From assembly GCF_039023475.1 (NCBI RefSeq), contig NZ_JBCHVB010000002.1, positions 496,001 through 560,000 on the forward strand: a stretch of 64,000 nt of DNA, given 5' to 3'. The notes beneath the pieces were generated by a model. That model did no database searches and had not been told where the DNA came from. It was given only the letters and a program-made list of their open reading frames with translations. This document shows, piece by piece, positions 25,870 to 34,659 of this stretch (positions within the stretch are counted from its first letter, which is position 1; the number at the start of each line of letters is the position of its first letter). The translations under genes and the position numbers were made by a program. The stretch is from Erwinia sp039023475 (GTDB lineage Bacteria > Pseudomonadota > Gammaproteobacteria > Enterobacterales > Enterobacteriaceae).

Positions 25870-26356
25870 TAAAGATGTGGCTAAAAGCCGCCTGAAAATG
25901 TCCAATCCGTGGCACCTGCTGGCGACCGGATTCGGCAGCGGACTAAGCCCCTATATGCCCGGCACCGTGGGCTCGGTGGCGGCGATACCCTTCTGGTGCC
26001 TGCTGACCTTCCTGCCGTCGGATATCTATTCCCTGGTCGTCATGTTTGGCATCTCAATCGGCGTTTATCTTTGTCATCGTACGGCAAAAGATATGGGCGT
26101 ACACGACCATGGCAGTATTGTCTGGGATGAGTTTATCGGCATGTGGATTACGCTGATGGCCATCCCGGTAAATAGCTGGCAGTGGGTACTGGCTGGCTTT
26201 GTGGTTTTCCGCATTCTGGATATCTGGAAGCCGTGGCCGATTCGCTGGTTTGATCGCAATGTGCATGGCGGCATGGGGATCATGGTGGATGATATTATTG
26301 CCGGGATACTCTCCGCGGGCATCCTCTATTATGCGGGCCATCTGCTGGCAAACTGA
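25850..26356 (+). CDS. pgpA: Phosphatidylglycerophosphatase A PgpA
   Basis: PgpA is an inner-membrane phosphatase in phosphatidylglycerol synthesis. The 168-residue product has several membrane spans and the conserved TGFGSGLSPYMPGTVGS, HDHGSIVWDEFIGMWITL and WKPWPIRWFDRNVHGGMGI blocks. No ATG lies near the conserved N-terminus. I take the TTG at 25850 because it gives KDVAKSRLKMSNPWHLL preceded by residues like those of E. coli. An in-frame TTG at 25859 has better spacing from AAGGA, and ATG 25898 would remove conserved residues. Confidence 0.95.
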   Translation: MIILTRDKDVAKSRLKMSNPWHLLATGFGSGLSPYMPGTVGSVAAIPFWCLLTFLPSDIYSLVVMFGISIGVYLCHRTAKDMGVHDHGSIVWDEFIGMWITLMAIPVNSWQWVLAGFVVFRILDIWKPWPIRWFDRNVHGGMGIMVDDIIAGILSAGILYYAGHLLAN

Positions 26357-26490
26357 TAAAGTGCCGGCTCCGGGAACAGGGCCTGCTCGTAAAGACGCAA
26401 AAAGCATCGTCCCTGATAGCTCGGCCCGCACCGTCCATGGGGCGGGACGCTTTACTCCCAGTCCTGTTCCCGGAGCTTTACCTTTGTCAG
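26353..26490. repeat. Large nested palindrome after pgpA
   Basis: Several nested inverted repeats share one centre. Outer: CTGATAAAG with CTTTGTCAG (one mismatch). Next: GCTCCGGGAACAGG (26367-26380) with CCTGTTCCCGGAGC (26463-26476), perfect over 14 bp. Then GTAAAG (26389-26394) with CTTTAC (26450-26455), and CCCGC with GCGGG around 26425-26445. The whole would fold into one long hairpin. No ORF fits. It resembles the imperfect palindromic intergenic repeats of enterobacteria but does not match ERIC. Confidence 0.8.
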
Positions 26491-26497
26491 CAGTCTG

Positions 26498-26520
26498 AAG
26501 GGCGACATAGTCGCCCTTTT
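26498..26520. terminator. Bidirectional terminator between pgpA and yajO
   Basis: AAGGGCGA-catag-TCGCCCTT, with T on the right side. It sits immediately before the yajO stop codon and after the large palindrome, so it serves the two convergent genes. Confidence 0.82.
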
Positions 26521-26521
26521 G

Positions 26522-27496
26522 CTATTCAAATCCCACTACCGGATGCGGCTGATAGGCGCTTTCCAGCTCAATAATCTCTTCCTGAGTCAGCTCAACGTCC
26601 ACCGCGTTAACCAAATCTTCCAGCTGCTCTGCACGGGAGGCGCCAATGATAGGGGCGCTGACCGCAGGCTTGCTCAGCATCCACGCAAGCGAGATCTGTG
26701 CCCGGCTGACGCCTTTATCGTCGGCGATGGCGGCGACGCGCTGCGCAATAGCGCCATCATTCTCTTCCGTTTTTTCATACAGCGAGCTGCCAAATTCATC
26801 CGAGACGGAGCGGGCGGTGGTTTCGCCCCAGGGGCGGGTAAGACGACCGCGCGCCAGCGGACTCCACGGCAGCACGGCGATATTTTCGGCCTGGCAGAGG
26901 GGATGCATTTCGCGCTCCTCTTCCCGCTGAATAAGATTGTACTGATCCTGCATCGTGACAAAACGCGTCCAGCCGTGACGATCGGCGGTATACAGCGCTT
27001 TGGCAAACTGCCAGGCATACATTGACGACGCGCCGATATAACGTGCCTTGCCCGACTTCACCACGTCGTGAAGCGCTTCCAGCGTCTCTTCCAGCGGCGT
27101 GTCATAGTCCCAGCGGTGAATTTGCAGCAGATCAACGTAATCCATACCCAGACGGGCCAGGCTGTCGTCAATAGACTGCATAATATTGGCGCGTGACAGG
27201 CCGCCGGAGAGATTGCTCATCGGGAAATAAACTTTGGTGGCGACGACAACTTCATCGCGGCGGGCAAAATCCTTCAGGGCGCGGCCAACAATCTCTTCAC
27301 TGCTGCCGTCAGAATAGCTGTTCGCGGTATCGAAAAAGTTGATGCCCGATTCAAGCGCCTGTTTTATCAGAGGCCGGCTGCTCTCTTCCGGCAAAGTCCA
27401 GGCGTGACGCCCGCGTCCTGGTTCGCCGAAGGTCATACAGCCCAGGCAGAGACGGGAAACGGTCAGATCGGTGTTGCCTAATTGTGTGGTTTTCAT
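26522..27496 (-). CDS. yajO: Aldo/keto reductase YajO
   Basis: This 324-residue NADPH-dependent aldo/keto reductase is very similar to E. coli YajO. E. coli YajO has been implicated in making deoxyxylulose 5-phosphate from ribulose 5-phosphate. Visible motifs are FDTANSYSDGSSEEIVGRAL (catalytic Asp and Tyr), KVYFPM (catalytic Lys) and LQIHRWDYDTP (catalytic His). The frame is open 29 codons further, but the ATG at 27496 gives the family N-terminus. It is last in the leftward xseB-ispA-dxs-yajO set, which fits a role linked to isoprenoid precursors. Confidence 0.95.
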   Translation of the reverse strand: MKTTQLGNTDLTVSRLCLGCMTFGEPGRGRHAWTLPEESSRPLIKQALESGINFFDTANSYSDGSSEEIVGRALKDFARRDEVVVATKVYFPMSNLSGGLSRANIMQSIDDSLARLGMDYVDLLQIHRWDYDTPLEETLEALHDVVKSGKARYIGASSMYAWQFAKALYTADRHGWTRFVTMQDQYNLIQREEEREMHPLCQAENIAVLPWSPLARGRLTRPWGETTARSVSDEFGSSLYEKTEENDGAIAQRVAAIADDKGVSRAQISLAWMLSKPAVSAPIIGASRAEQLEDLVNAVDVELTQEEIIELESAYQPHPVVGFE

Positions 27497-27562
27497 GCGG
27501 CTCCTGCTGATCGGTTGAGGGCGTTTAGCCTTTTTACAATCCGGTAAGCATAGCAGGTGCAA

Positions 27563-27582
27563 TGCTCCCCTGGCGGGGAGCA
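27563..27582 (-). other. Hairpin between dxs and yajO
   Basis: TGCTCCCC-tggc-GGGGAGCA is a perfect 8-bp inverted repeat about 10 bp beyond the dxs stop. No T-run follows in the leftward direction, so it may be an attenuator or an mRNA-stabilising stem rather than a full terminator. Confidence 0.6.
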
Positions 27583-27591
27583 AGGTCTTAT

Positions 27592-29457
27592 TTACAGCGC
27601 CAGCCAGCGGCCGATCTGCTCTTCGATGCCCTGTGCATCCAGCTGATAATCATGGCGGATCTCTTCCTGGGTTCCCTGCGGAATAAATTCGTCCGGCAGG
27701 CCAAGATTCAGAACCGGCACCAGCACGCGCCGGGCCATCAGCGCTTCAATAACGCCGCTGCCGGCTCCGCCTTTGATGGCACCTTCTTCCAGCGTGACCA
27801 GCGCCTCATGGCTGGCGGCCAGCTCAACGATCAGCGTCTCATCAAGCGGCTTCACGAAACGCATATCCACCAGCGTGGCGTTAAGCGATTCGGCAACGGC
27901 CTCCGCTTCCGGCAACAGCGTACCAAAGTTCAGGATTGCCAGTTTCTCGCCTTCCCGCTTAACCACGCCTTTGCCCAGCGGCAGGGATGCCAGCGGCTGC
28001 AATTCAGCCCCGGTGCCGGTGCCGCGCGGGTAGCGCACCGCACTTGGCCCCTGAGAATAGTGGTAGCCGGTATAGAGCATCTGACGGCACTCGTTTTCAT
28101 CGCTCGGCGTCATGATCACCATAGAGGGAATACAGCGCAGAAAAGCGATGTCAAACGCGCCCTGGTGCGTCTGACCGTCTGCACCGACGATGCCGCCACG
28201 ATCGATGGCAAACAGCACCGGCAGCTTCTGGATTGCCACATCATGGATCAGCTGATCGTAGGCGCGCTGGAGAAACGTGGAGTAGATTGCCACAACTGGC
28301 TTATAGCCGCCGATCGCCAGCCCGGCGGCAAAGGTTACCGCGTGCTGTTCGGCGATAGCGACATCAAAATACTGGTCCGGGTAGTCACGCGAGAAGCTCA
28401 CCATGCCGGAGCCTTCACGCATCGCGGGCGTCACTGCCATCAGCTTTTTATCATCCGCCGCCGTTTCACTCAGCCACTGACCGAAGATTTTGGAATAGGT
28501 GGGCAGGCTTTCGGCCGATTTTGGCAGCAGTCCGCTGGCCGGATCGAATTTTGGCACCGCATGCCAGCTGATGGGATCTTTTTCCGCCGGCGCATAGCCT
28601 TTGCCCTTTCTGGTCATAATGTGCAGGAACTGGGGGCCTTTCAGATCGCGCATATTGCGCAGCGTCTGTACCAGCGTCAGGACATCATGGCCATCGACAG
28701 GGCCGATATAGTTGAAGCCCAGCTCCTCAAACAGCGTGCCCGGCACCACCATGCCTTTGAGATGTTCTTCGGTGCGCCTCACCAGCTCTTTGATCGGCGG
28801 CAGGCCCGTCAGGACCTTTTTACCGCCTTCGCGCAGGCGTGAGTAGGTTTTACCGGAAAGGATCTGTGCCAGGCGATTATTCAGGGCGCCGACATTTTCT
28901 GAGATAGACATCTCATTATCGTTCAGCACCACCAGCAGATCGGCTTTGATATCACCCGCATGATTCATCGCCTCAAAAGCCATCCCCGCTGTGATCGCGC
29001 CGTCGCCGATCACGCAGGCGGTGCGACGACCTTTCCCTTCTTTACCCGCCGCCACGGCCATACCCAGCCCGGCACTGATAGAGGTGGAGGAGTGCCCCAC
29101 GTTCAGGACGTCGTACTCGCTCTCATCTCGCCACGGAAAAGGATGCAGCCCGTTTTTCTGGCGGATAGTACCGATACGGTCGCGCCGGCCCGTCAGGATT
29201 TTGTGCGGGTAGGCCTGGTGGCCCACGTCCCAGACCAGATGATCAAAAGGCGTGTTGTAAACGTAATGCAGCGCAACGGTCAGCTCTACCACGCCGAGAC
29301 CGGAGGCAAAGTGGCCGCTCGAGCGGCTGACGCTGTCTAACAGGTACTGACGCAGCTCGTCGCAGAGTTTTGGCAGGCTTTCTTTAGGAAGCAGACGTAG
29401 TTCCGTGACCTCGCTGGCCAGTGCCAGCGTCGGGTATTTTGCAGTATCAAAACTCAT
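27592..29457 (-). CDS. dxs: 1-deoxy-D-xylulose-5-phosphate synthase Dxs
   Basis: Dxs condenses pyruvate with glyceraldehyde 3-phosphate, the first step of the MEP isoprenoid pathway and a source for thiamine and pyridoxal. The 621-residue product has the thiamine-diphosphate motif GDGAITAGMAFEAMNHAG to NDNEMSISENVG. It also has the transketolase-type VWDVGHQAYPHKILTGR region, the second half with EQHAVTFAAGLA and DRGGIVGADGQTHQGAFD, and the C-terminal TLEEGAIKGGAGSGV. It begins 15 bp after the ispA stop. Full length, as in E. coli (620). Confidence 0.98.
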   Translation of the reverse strand: MSFDTAKYPTLALASEVTELRLLPKESLPKLCDELRQYLLDSVSRSSGHFASGLGVVELTVALHYVYNTPFDHLVWDVGHQAYPHKILTGRRDRIGTIRQKNGLHPFPWRDESEYDVLNVGHSSTSISAGLGMAVAAGKEGKGRRTACVIGDGAITAGMAFEAMNHAGDIKADLLVVLNDNEMSISENVGALNNRLAQILSGKTYSRLREGGKKVLTGLPPIKELVRRTEEHLKGMVVPGTLFEELGFNYIGPVDGHDVLTLVQTLRNMRDLKGPQFLHIMTRKGKGYAPAEKDPISWHAVPKFDPASGLLPKSAESLPTYSKIFGQWLSETAADDKKLMAVTPAMREGSGMVSFSRDYPDQYFDVAIAEQHAVTFAAGLAIGGYKPVVAIYSTFLQRAYDQLIHDVAIQKLPVLFAIDRGGIVGADGQTHQGAFDIAFLRCIPSMVIMTPSDENECRQMLYTGYHYSQGPSAVRYPRGTGTGAELQPLASLPLGKGVVKREGEKLAILNFGTLLPEAEAVAESLNATLVDMRFVKPLDETLIVELAASHEALVTLEEGAIKGGAGSGVIEALMARRVLVPVLNLGLPDEFIPQGTQEEIRHDYQLDAQGIEEQIGRWLAL

Positions 29458-29472
29458 CAGAGACTCATGAAG

Positions 29473-30372
29473 TTATTTGTCGCGTTCAATTATGTAACCC
29501 GCCAGCGCCTGAAGTGACGTTGTATTAAAGGATTGCGCGGCAAGGATTTCTAATGCGTTGAGGGATTCCTGATACAGGTCCCTCGCTTTTTCCCGTGCGC
29601 CTTCCAGTCCCAACAGGGCCGGATAGGTACTTTTTCCCAGATCCTGGTCGGCTCCCTGCCGTTTACCGATAATAGCGGTGTCGCCGACCACATCCAGGAT
29701 ATCGTCCTGAACCTGAAAGGCGAGGCCAATCGCGCTGGCGTAGCGGTCGAGGGCCGGCAGCGCCTGGCGACCCCGCTCGCCGGCGGCCAGTGCGCCCAGA
29801 CGTACCGCAGCCCGGATCAGCGCCCCGGTTTTAAAACGGTGAATTTGCTCAAGCGCGGGCAGCGTGATCTGCTGACCTTCGGCAGCCAAATCAAGCGCCT
29901 GACCGCCGCACATGCCCGCGACGCCGCTGGCCTGAGCCAGTTCAGAAATCATCGCAATGCGATCGGCAGGCGTCACGCCGGGCATAGGCGTATCGGCCAG
30001 TATAGTAAACGCCAGCGTTTGCAGGGCATCGCCGGCTAAAATAGCCGTATCTTCGCCAAATTTAATATGACAGGTCGGCTGACCGCGACGCAGGCTGTCA
30101 TCATCCATAGCGGGCAGGTCATCGTGGATCAGCGAGTAGGCATGAACGCACTCTATCGCCGCGGCTGGCGCGTCAAGCGCCTGGGTGTCAGCATGCAGCA
30201 TTTCTCCGGTCGCATAGACCAGAAACGGACGCAGCCGCTTGCCCCCTAATAATGCACCATACTGCATCGCTTCTACCAGAGGAGAACTCTGAAAGGGCAG
30301 CGGCGCGATAAAGCGCGTCAGGGCCTGATTGACCCTGGCGTGATGAGCGTGAAGCAGAGCGGTAATATCCAT
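29473..30372 (-). CDS. ispA: Farnesyl diphosphate synthase IspA
   Basis: IspA elongates dimethylallyl diphosphate to farnesyl diphosphate. The 299-residue product carries both Asp-rich motifs, DDLPAMDDD (about residues 84-92) and DDILD (about 225), plus GGKRLRPFLVY. The ATG at 30372 overlaps the xseB stop (TGATG) and gives the E. coli length. A GTG one codon upstream would also be in frame. Confidence 0.98.
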   Translation of the reverse strand: MDITALLHAHHARVNQALTRFIAPLPFQSSPLVEAMQYGALLGGKRLRPFLVYATGEMLHADTQALDAPAAAIECVHAYSLIHDDLPAMDDDSLRRGQPTCHIKFGEDTAILAGDALQTLAFTILADTPMPGVTPADRIAMISELAQASGVAGMCGGQALDLAAEGQQITLPALEQIHRFKTGALIRAAVRLGALAAGERGRQALPALDRYASAIGLAFQVQDDILDVVGDTAIIGKRQGADQDLGKSTYPALLGLEGAREKARDLYQESLNALEILAAQSFNTTSLQALAGYIIERDK

Positions 30373-30614
30373 CACTCTTTTTCCGGCGTGAAAGGAGCCA
30401 GTCCGGCTTCCTGATCGTCATTCAGCAGGATCTGAACACGCTGTTCGGCCTGTTGCAGCTTTTGCTGGCCCACACGCGCCAGCTGCACGCCACGTTCAAA
30501 TTCATTGAGCGCCTCTTCCAGCGGCAGGTCACCGCTTTCCAGACGGGAGACAATCTGCTCCAGCTGTTGCAGGGAGGTTTCGAAGCTGGCGGGCTGTTCG
30601 GCTTTTTTCGGCAT
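30372..30614 (-). CDS. xseB: Exodeoxyribonuclease VII small subunit XseB
   Basis: XseB is the small subunit of exonuclease VII, which degrades single-stranded DNA with XseA. The 80-residue helical product has the conserved SFETSLQQLEQIVSRLESGD and LEEALNEFERGVQLAR heptad pattern. Length matches E. coli (80). It is first in the leftward operon xseB-ispA-dxs-yajO and is divergent from thiI. Confidence 0.96.
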   Translation of the reverse strand: MPKKAEQPASFETSLQQLEQIVSRLESGDLPLEEALNEFERGVQLARVGQQKLQQAEQRVQILLNDDQEAGLAPFTPEKE

Positions 30615-30957
30615 AATCGCTATCGGCTCGATCTTTTATCATTACGGGTAAGTCGCTCATGGTAGCCGACTCGAAATGATTAGCAAAATAATGATATCGG
30701 CAACGGTTGAAGAAGCAGTTGCCGCTCGGATGTGGTACACTCCTGCCCCTGAATGTATTCCCTTCATTCCTGAAGCTGCAGCGCTGTCAGCTGCGTGCAT
30801 TCACCTCTGCTGCTTACCGAGTAAGCCGTCAGAGACGCCTGCTCTTGCCGCCTCGTTGTATTTTGGATAGCCAGGATAAAAGCTGCTGCAAGTCGATGAT
30901 TTTACCTGCTAAGTGCCGATATTTCAGCACTTAATTGCCCAACGAACCCGTGCCGCC
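30615..30957. other. Noncoding region between divergent xseB and thiI
   Basis: About 340 bp hold promoters for both directions. GGTACACTCC near 30734 contains a -10-like TACACT for the rightward unit. I see no TPP riboswitch. The open frames inside lack ribosome binding sites and family resemblance. Confidence 0.5.
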
Positions 30958-32406
30958 ATGAAGTTTATTATTAAGCTGTTCCCCGAAATTACCATCAAAA
31001 GCCAGTCCGTTCGCCTGCGTTTTATCAAAATTTTGACGACGAACATCCGAAACGTGCTGAAAAATAGCGACGAAACGCTTGCCGTTGTGCGTCACTGGGA
31101 TCATATCGAAGTGCGCTCGAAAGATGAGAGCAAGCGTGAGACGATCGTGGATGAACTCTCCCGCATTCCCGGCATTCACCACGTGCTGGCGGTGGAAGAT
31201 CGCCCCTACACGGATATGCATAATATCTTTGAACAGGCGCTGGAGCTGAACCGCGACCGCATTGAGGGCAAAACCTTCGCCGTGCGTGTCAAGCGCCGGG
31301 GCAAACACGATTTCAGTTCGCAGGACGTGGAGCGCTACGTGGGCGGCGGGCTGAATCAGCATGTTGAAAGCGCGCAGGTGAAGCTGAATCACCCTCAGGT
31401 GACGGTGAACCTGGAGATCGAAGACGATCGTCTGCTGCTGGTTACCGGACGCCACGAAGGGATTGGCGGCTACCCGATTGGTACGCAGGAAGATGTGATG
31501 TCGCTCATCTCCGGCGGCTTCGACTCTGGCGTATCCAGCTATATGCTGATGCGCCGTGGCTGTCGCGTCCATTACTGCTTCTTTAATCTCGGCGGTGCCG
31601 CGCATGAGATCGGCGTCCGTCAGGTTGCGCACTATCTGTGGAACCGGTTTGGTCGCTCGCATAAGGTTCGCTTTGTGGCGATCGACTTTGAACCGGTCGT
31701 GGGCGAAATTCTGGAAAAGGTCGATGATGGTCAGATGGGCGTGGTGCTGAAGCGCATGATGGTGCGTGCCGCCTCCCAGATTGCCGAGCGTTACGGGGTT
31801 CAGGCACTGGTAACGGGCGAAGCGCTTGGTCAGGTATCAAGCCAGACGCTGACCAACCTGCGCCTGATTGATAATGCTTCCGATACGCTGATCCTGCGTC
31901 CGCTGATTTCGCATGATAAAGAGCACATTATTAACCTGGCCCGGCAGATTGGCACTGAAGATTTTGCCCGCACCATGCCGGAATATTGCGGCGTGATCTC
32001 AAAAAGCCCGACGGTGAAAGCGGTCAAATCCAGAATTGAAGGCGAAGAGCAGCATTTCGACTTCGCCATTCTGGATAAGGTGGTCGCTGAAGCGACTAAC
32101 GTGGATATCCGCCAGATCGCGGAAGAGACGCAGCAGGAAGTGGTTGAGGTTGAGACCGTGGTTTCCTTTACCGAAAACGATGTGGTGCTCGATATCCGCT
32201 CTGCTGATGAACAGGACGATCGTCCGCTGGCGCTGGAAGGCGTGGAGGTCAAAGGCATGCCGTTCTATAAGCTCAGCACCCAGTTTGGCAATCTCGATCA
32301 GAGTAAAAACTGGCTGCTTTACTGCGATCGTGGCGTAATGAGCCGTCTTCAGGCGCTCTATCTGCACGAGCAAGGTTACAAAAACGTGAAGGTTTATCGC
32401 CCCTAG
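30958..32406 (+). CDS. thiI: tRNA 4-thiouridine sulfurtransferase ThiI
   Basis: ThiI makes 4-thiouridine at tRNA position 8 and supplies sulfur for the thiamine thiazole. The 482-residue product has an N-terminal ferredoxin-like and THUMP region (KFIIKLFPEITIKSQ; residues 1-165), a PP-loop ATPase with SGGFDSGVSS (about 185), and a C-terminal rhodanese domain with the persulfide cysteine C456 (YCDRGVMS). The start at 30958 is the family N-terminus; the open frame extends 15 codons upstream without a ribosome binding site. Confidence 0.98.
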   Translation: MKFIIKLFPEITIKSQSVRLRFIKILTTNIRNVLKNSDETLAVVRHWDHIEVRSKDESKRETIVDELSRIPGIHHVLAVEDRPYTDMHNIFEQALELNRDRIEGKTFAVRVKRRGKHDFSSQDVERYVGGGLNQHVESAQVKLNHPQVTVNLEIEDDRLLLVTGRHEGIGGYPIGTQEDVMSLISGGFDSGVSSYMLMRRGCRVHYCFFNLGGAAHEIGVRQVAHYLWNRFGRSHKVRFVAIDFEPVVGEILEKVDDGQMGVVLKRMMVRAASQIAERYGVQALVTGEALGQVSSQTLTNLRLIDNASDTLILRPLISHDKEHIINLARQIGTEDFARTMPEYCGVISKSPTVKAVKSRIEGEEQHFDFAILDKVVAEATNVDIRQIAEETQQEVVEVETVVSFTENDVVLDIRSADEQDDRPLALEGVEVKGMPFYKLSTQFGNLDQSKNWLLYCDRGVMSRLQALYLHEQGYKNVKVYRP

Positions 32407-32415
32407 CGGTCAACG

Positions 32416-32437
32416 GGGAGCGGATCGCTTCGCTCCC
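32416..32437. terminator. Hairpin between convergent thiI and yajL
   Basis: GGGAGCG-gatcgctt-CGCTCCC is a 7-bp stem about 10 bp past the thiI stop. A weak T-rich tail follows. It is probably a shared terminator. Confidence 0.5.
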
Positions 32438-32463
32438 TTCACGTCCGGCCTGCTGCCTTTCTG

Positions 32464-33066
32464 CTATTCCCATTCCCGATAGTCATAGATCCCCGCCGCC
32501 AGCACCAGCTGACCGGCTACCTCATGCGCTTTTTCTTTTCCGGCCAGTAAGTCGATAAGCTTCAGAGCAAAATCCATCGCGGTTCCCGGCCCCTGGCTGG
32601 TCAGCAGGTTTACACGCGGATCCCACACCACGCGCTTATCCATCCACTTTTCCTCAGGAATGGTCTCTTTCAGACCGGGAAAACCCGTCATATTCCCGAC
32701 CGGAAAAAGATTGTGCGGCACCAGCACAGTCCCTGCGGCAGCGCAGATCGCGGCGACAATGCGCCCAGCGAGATGAAACTGGCGTACCGTTTCAACCAGC
32801 AGGGGGCTGTCACGAAAGGCTTCAGCGCCTTTCAGCCCGCCGGGCAGCACAATCGCGTCGAACTCGTTATCAGCGACCGTCACCAGCGGCGCATCCGCCA
32901 GCAGACGAACGCCGCGTGAACAGACAATTTCCCGGCTGCCATCATCCGTCACGCTGGCCGTGGTGACGCTCAGTCCGGCGCGCACCAGCAAATCGATGGT
33001 GGTAACGGCTTCCGTTTCTTCACTGCCAGGCGCCAGGCAGACCAGCACCGATGCTTTCGCGTTCAT
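32464..33066 (-). CDS. yajL: DJ-1/PfpI-family protein YajL
   Basis: YajL is the bacterial counterpart of DJ-1/PARK7, a chaperone and proposed protein deglycase acting in oxidative and carbonyl stress. The 200-residue product has the reactive Cys C108 at the nucleophile elbow (AAICAAAG), with the partner Glu in PGSEETEAVT near residue 16. LPGGLKGAE and GPGTAMDFAL are further family marks. Its start lies 47 bp inside the end of panE, the same overlap style as in E. coli, so expression is probably coupled. Confidence 0.96.
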   Translation of the reverse strand: MNAKASVLVCLAPGSEETEAVTTIDLLVRAGLSVTTASVTDDGSREIVCSRGVRLLADAPLVTVADNEFDAIVLPGGLKGAEAFRDSPLLVETVRQFHLAGRIVAAICAAAGTVLVPHNLFPVGNMTGFPGLKETIPEEKWMDKRVVWDPRVNLLTSQGPGTAMDFALKLIDLLAGKEKAHEVAGQLVLAAGIYDYREWE

Positions 33067-33940
33067 AATCTTGTTCCTTACGCTTAATTAATTCATAAAG
33101 GCGGTTATTTTCCGGCGTAATCAGCCCTTGTGCCCTGGCACGCCGGATGAGGTAACCGGTAATATAATCTATCTCTGTCCGGCGTCCGGCGCGGATATCC
33201 TGCAACATTGAAGAGATATTGGCGGCCGTGCTGTTAATCACCTCATTGACATAGGCCAGCAGCGTTTCGGGCGTAGTATGCTGGCCCTCACGCGCCATCA
33301 CTGTCGCCACTTCATGGCAAAGCACGCTGATTGCCTGCGGATGATGAAGCAGCTCCCCATTCTGGCAGTCATACTCTACCGTCAGCGGATTGATGACGCA
33401 GTTAACCGCCAGCTTCTGCCAGGCCGCTGAGGCGATATTATTATGCCAGGCAACGTCGGGTAGGGCATTATGCAGCGTTTCTGCAAGATGGCTGAGTGAT
33501 GCGGCACCAGAGGAGACCGGGCCGATATGAGTGACGCCGGCGGCGACATGAACGATAACAGTACCGTCATGATAGGCTGCATGAGTGGTCATGCCCTTGA
33601 GTAACGGCTGCGGAAGGGTGGAAAGTTCATCCAGCGTGCCCATGCCGTTATGCAGCAGCAGAATGGGGCAGGAATCCCGTAGTATGAACTGGAGATTCCT
33701 GACGGCACCGGAAACCTGCCAGGCTTTAAGCGCCACCAGCAGCAGATCGCTCTCCGCCAGGAATTTCGGATCGTTGGCAATGCAGGTTTTGTTAATGATG
33801 GCTCCGTCCAGGCCGATCACATTGACCGAACAGTAGGGTTGCGGAACCCGCAGCCACCCCTGAACATCGTGTCCCTGTTGCTCCAGTGCGGCCAGCCAGA
33901 TTTGACCCAGTGCACCACATCCCAGTACGGTAATTTTCAT
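33020..33940 (-). CDS. panE: 2-dehydropantoate 2-reductase PanE
   Basis: PanE reduces ketopantoate to pantoate with NADPH in the coenzyme A pathway. The 306-residue product has an N-terminal Rossmann motif GCGALG (7-12), LLVALKAWQV, HNGMG, and the catalytic region SAAWQKLAVNCVINPLTVEY with its conserved Lys and Asn. Glu and Asp of the C-terminal TEIDYITGYLIRRA complete the site. The C-terminal end overlaps the yajL start. Confidence 0.97.
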   Translation of the reverse strand: MKITVLGCGALGQIWLAALEQQGHDVQGWLRVPQPYCSVNVIGLDGAIINKTCIANDPKFLAESDLLLVALKAWQVSGAVRNLQFILRDSCPILLLHNGMGTLDELSTLPQPLLKGMTTHAAYHDGTVIVHVAAGVTHIGPVSSGAASLSHLAETLHNALPDVAWHNNIASAAWQKLAVNCVINPLTVEYDCQNGELLHHPQAISVLCHEVATVMAREGQHTTPETLLAYVNEVINSTAANISSMLQDIRAGRRTEIDYITGYLIRRARAQGLITPENNRLYELIKRKEQDYERESIGAGLPGAWQ

Positions 33941-34125
33941 TTGTCCTCCCTGCAGACGGACTGCGTTAATTCAACCAAATGCCGGTTGCTTCCATGAGTA
34001 TGCCTGTCACCCGCGACCCGGCGTACCCGTGGATAATCTCTTATTATAGCTTTCTACGCCGACGGTTTTTTTAACCGGCTTAAGTGGGTATTATGCATGT
34101 CACTTTTGCATCAGGAGAAGAGATC

Positions 34126-34617
34126 ATGCCATCTTTCGATATCGTTTCTGAAATTGATATTCAGGAAGTAAAAAATGCGGTGGAAAACGCCAACCGCGAA
34201 ATCGCCAGCCGTTTCGATTTCCGTAACGTCATCGCCAGCTTTGAGCTGAATGAGAAAAACGAATCCGTTAAGGTGCTGAGCGAGTCCGACTTCCAGGTTA
34301 AACAGCTGGTGGATATTCTGCGTGAAAAGCTGCTGAAGCGGGGCATTGAGGGCGCAGCGCTGGAGGTGCCGGAGCAGATCGAGCACAGCGGTAAAAGCTG
34401 GAGCGTGGAAGCCAAAATGAAGCAGGGCATCCCGACGGACGTGGCGAAGAAAATCGTGAAGCTGATTAAAGACAGCAAGCTGAAAGTGCAGTCACAGATC
34501 CAGGGAGAGGAAGTGAGGGTTAACGGGAAATCCCGTGACGACCTGCAGAATGCTATGGCGCTGATACGCGGCGGCGATCTGGGGCAGCCTTTCCAGTTTA
34601 AAAATTTCCGCGACTGA
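34126..34617 (+). CDS. yajQ: Nucleotide-binding protein YajQ
   Basis: YajQ-family proteins bind nucleotides; in Xanthomonas a homologue binds cyclic di-GMP and affects transcription. The 163-residue product (MPSFDIVSEIDIQEVKNAVE) matches E. coli in length. It has two ferredoxin-like halves and ends in GGDLGQPFQFKNFRD. AGGAG lies 8 bases before the ATG at 34126; an upstream in-frame ATG at 34084 is not used. A monocistronic unit with its own terminator. Confidence 0.96.
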   Translation: MPSFDIVSEIDIQEVKNAVENANREIASRFDFRNVIASFELNEKNESVKVLSESDFQVKQLVDILREKLLKRGIEGAALEVPEQIEHSGKSWSVEAKMKQGIPTDVAKKIVKLIKDSKLKVQSQIQGEEVRVNGKSRDDLQNAMALIRGGDLGQPFQFKNFRD

Positions 34618-34623
34618 TAATCG

Positions 34624-34650
34624 GCGCGGGGGGATCCCCCGCGCTTTTTA
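34624..34650 (+). terminator. Terminator after yajQ
   Basis: GCGCGGGGG-gat-CCCCCGCGC followed by TTTTT. It lies between convergent yajQ and yajR. Confidence 0.93.
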
Positions 34651-34659
34651 CGCTTTGGC

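Noticed and set aside
27562..28842. 426-codon rightward ORF opposite dxs
   Set aside because: Antisense to dxs, with no recognizable domain. dxs is fully conserved.
30676..30870. Possible small gene upstream of thiI
   Set aside because: No ribosome binding site, and the translation contains a promoter-like segment. It resembles nothing known to me.
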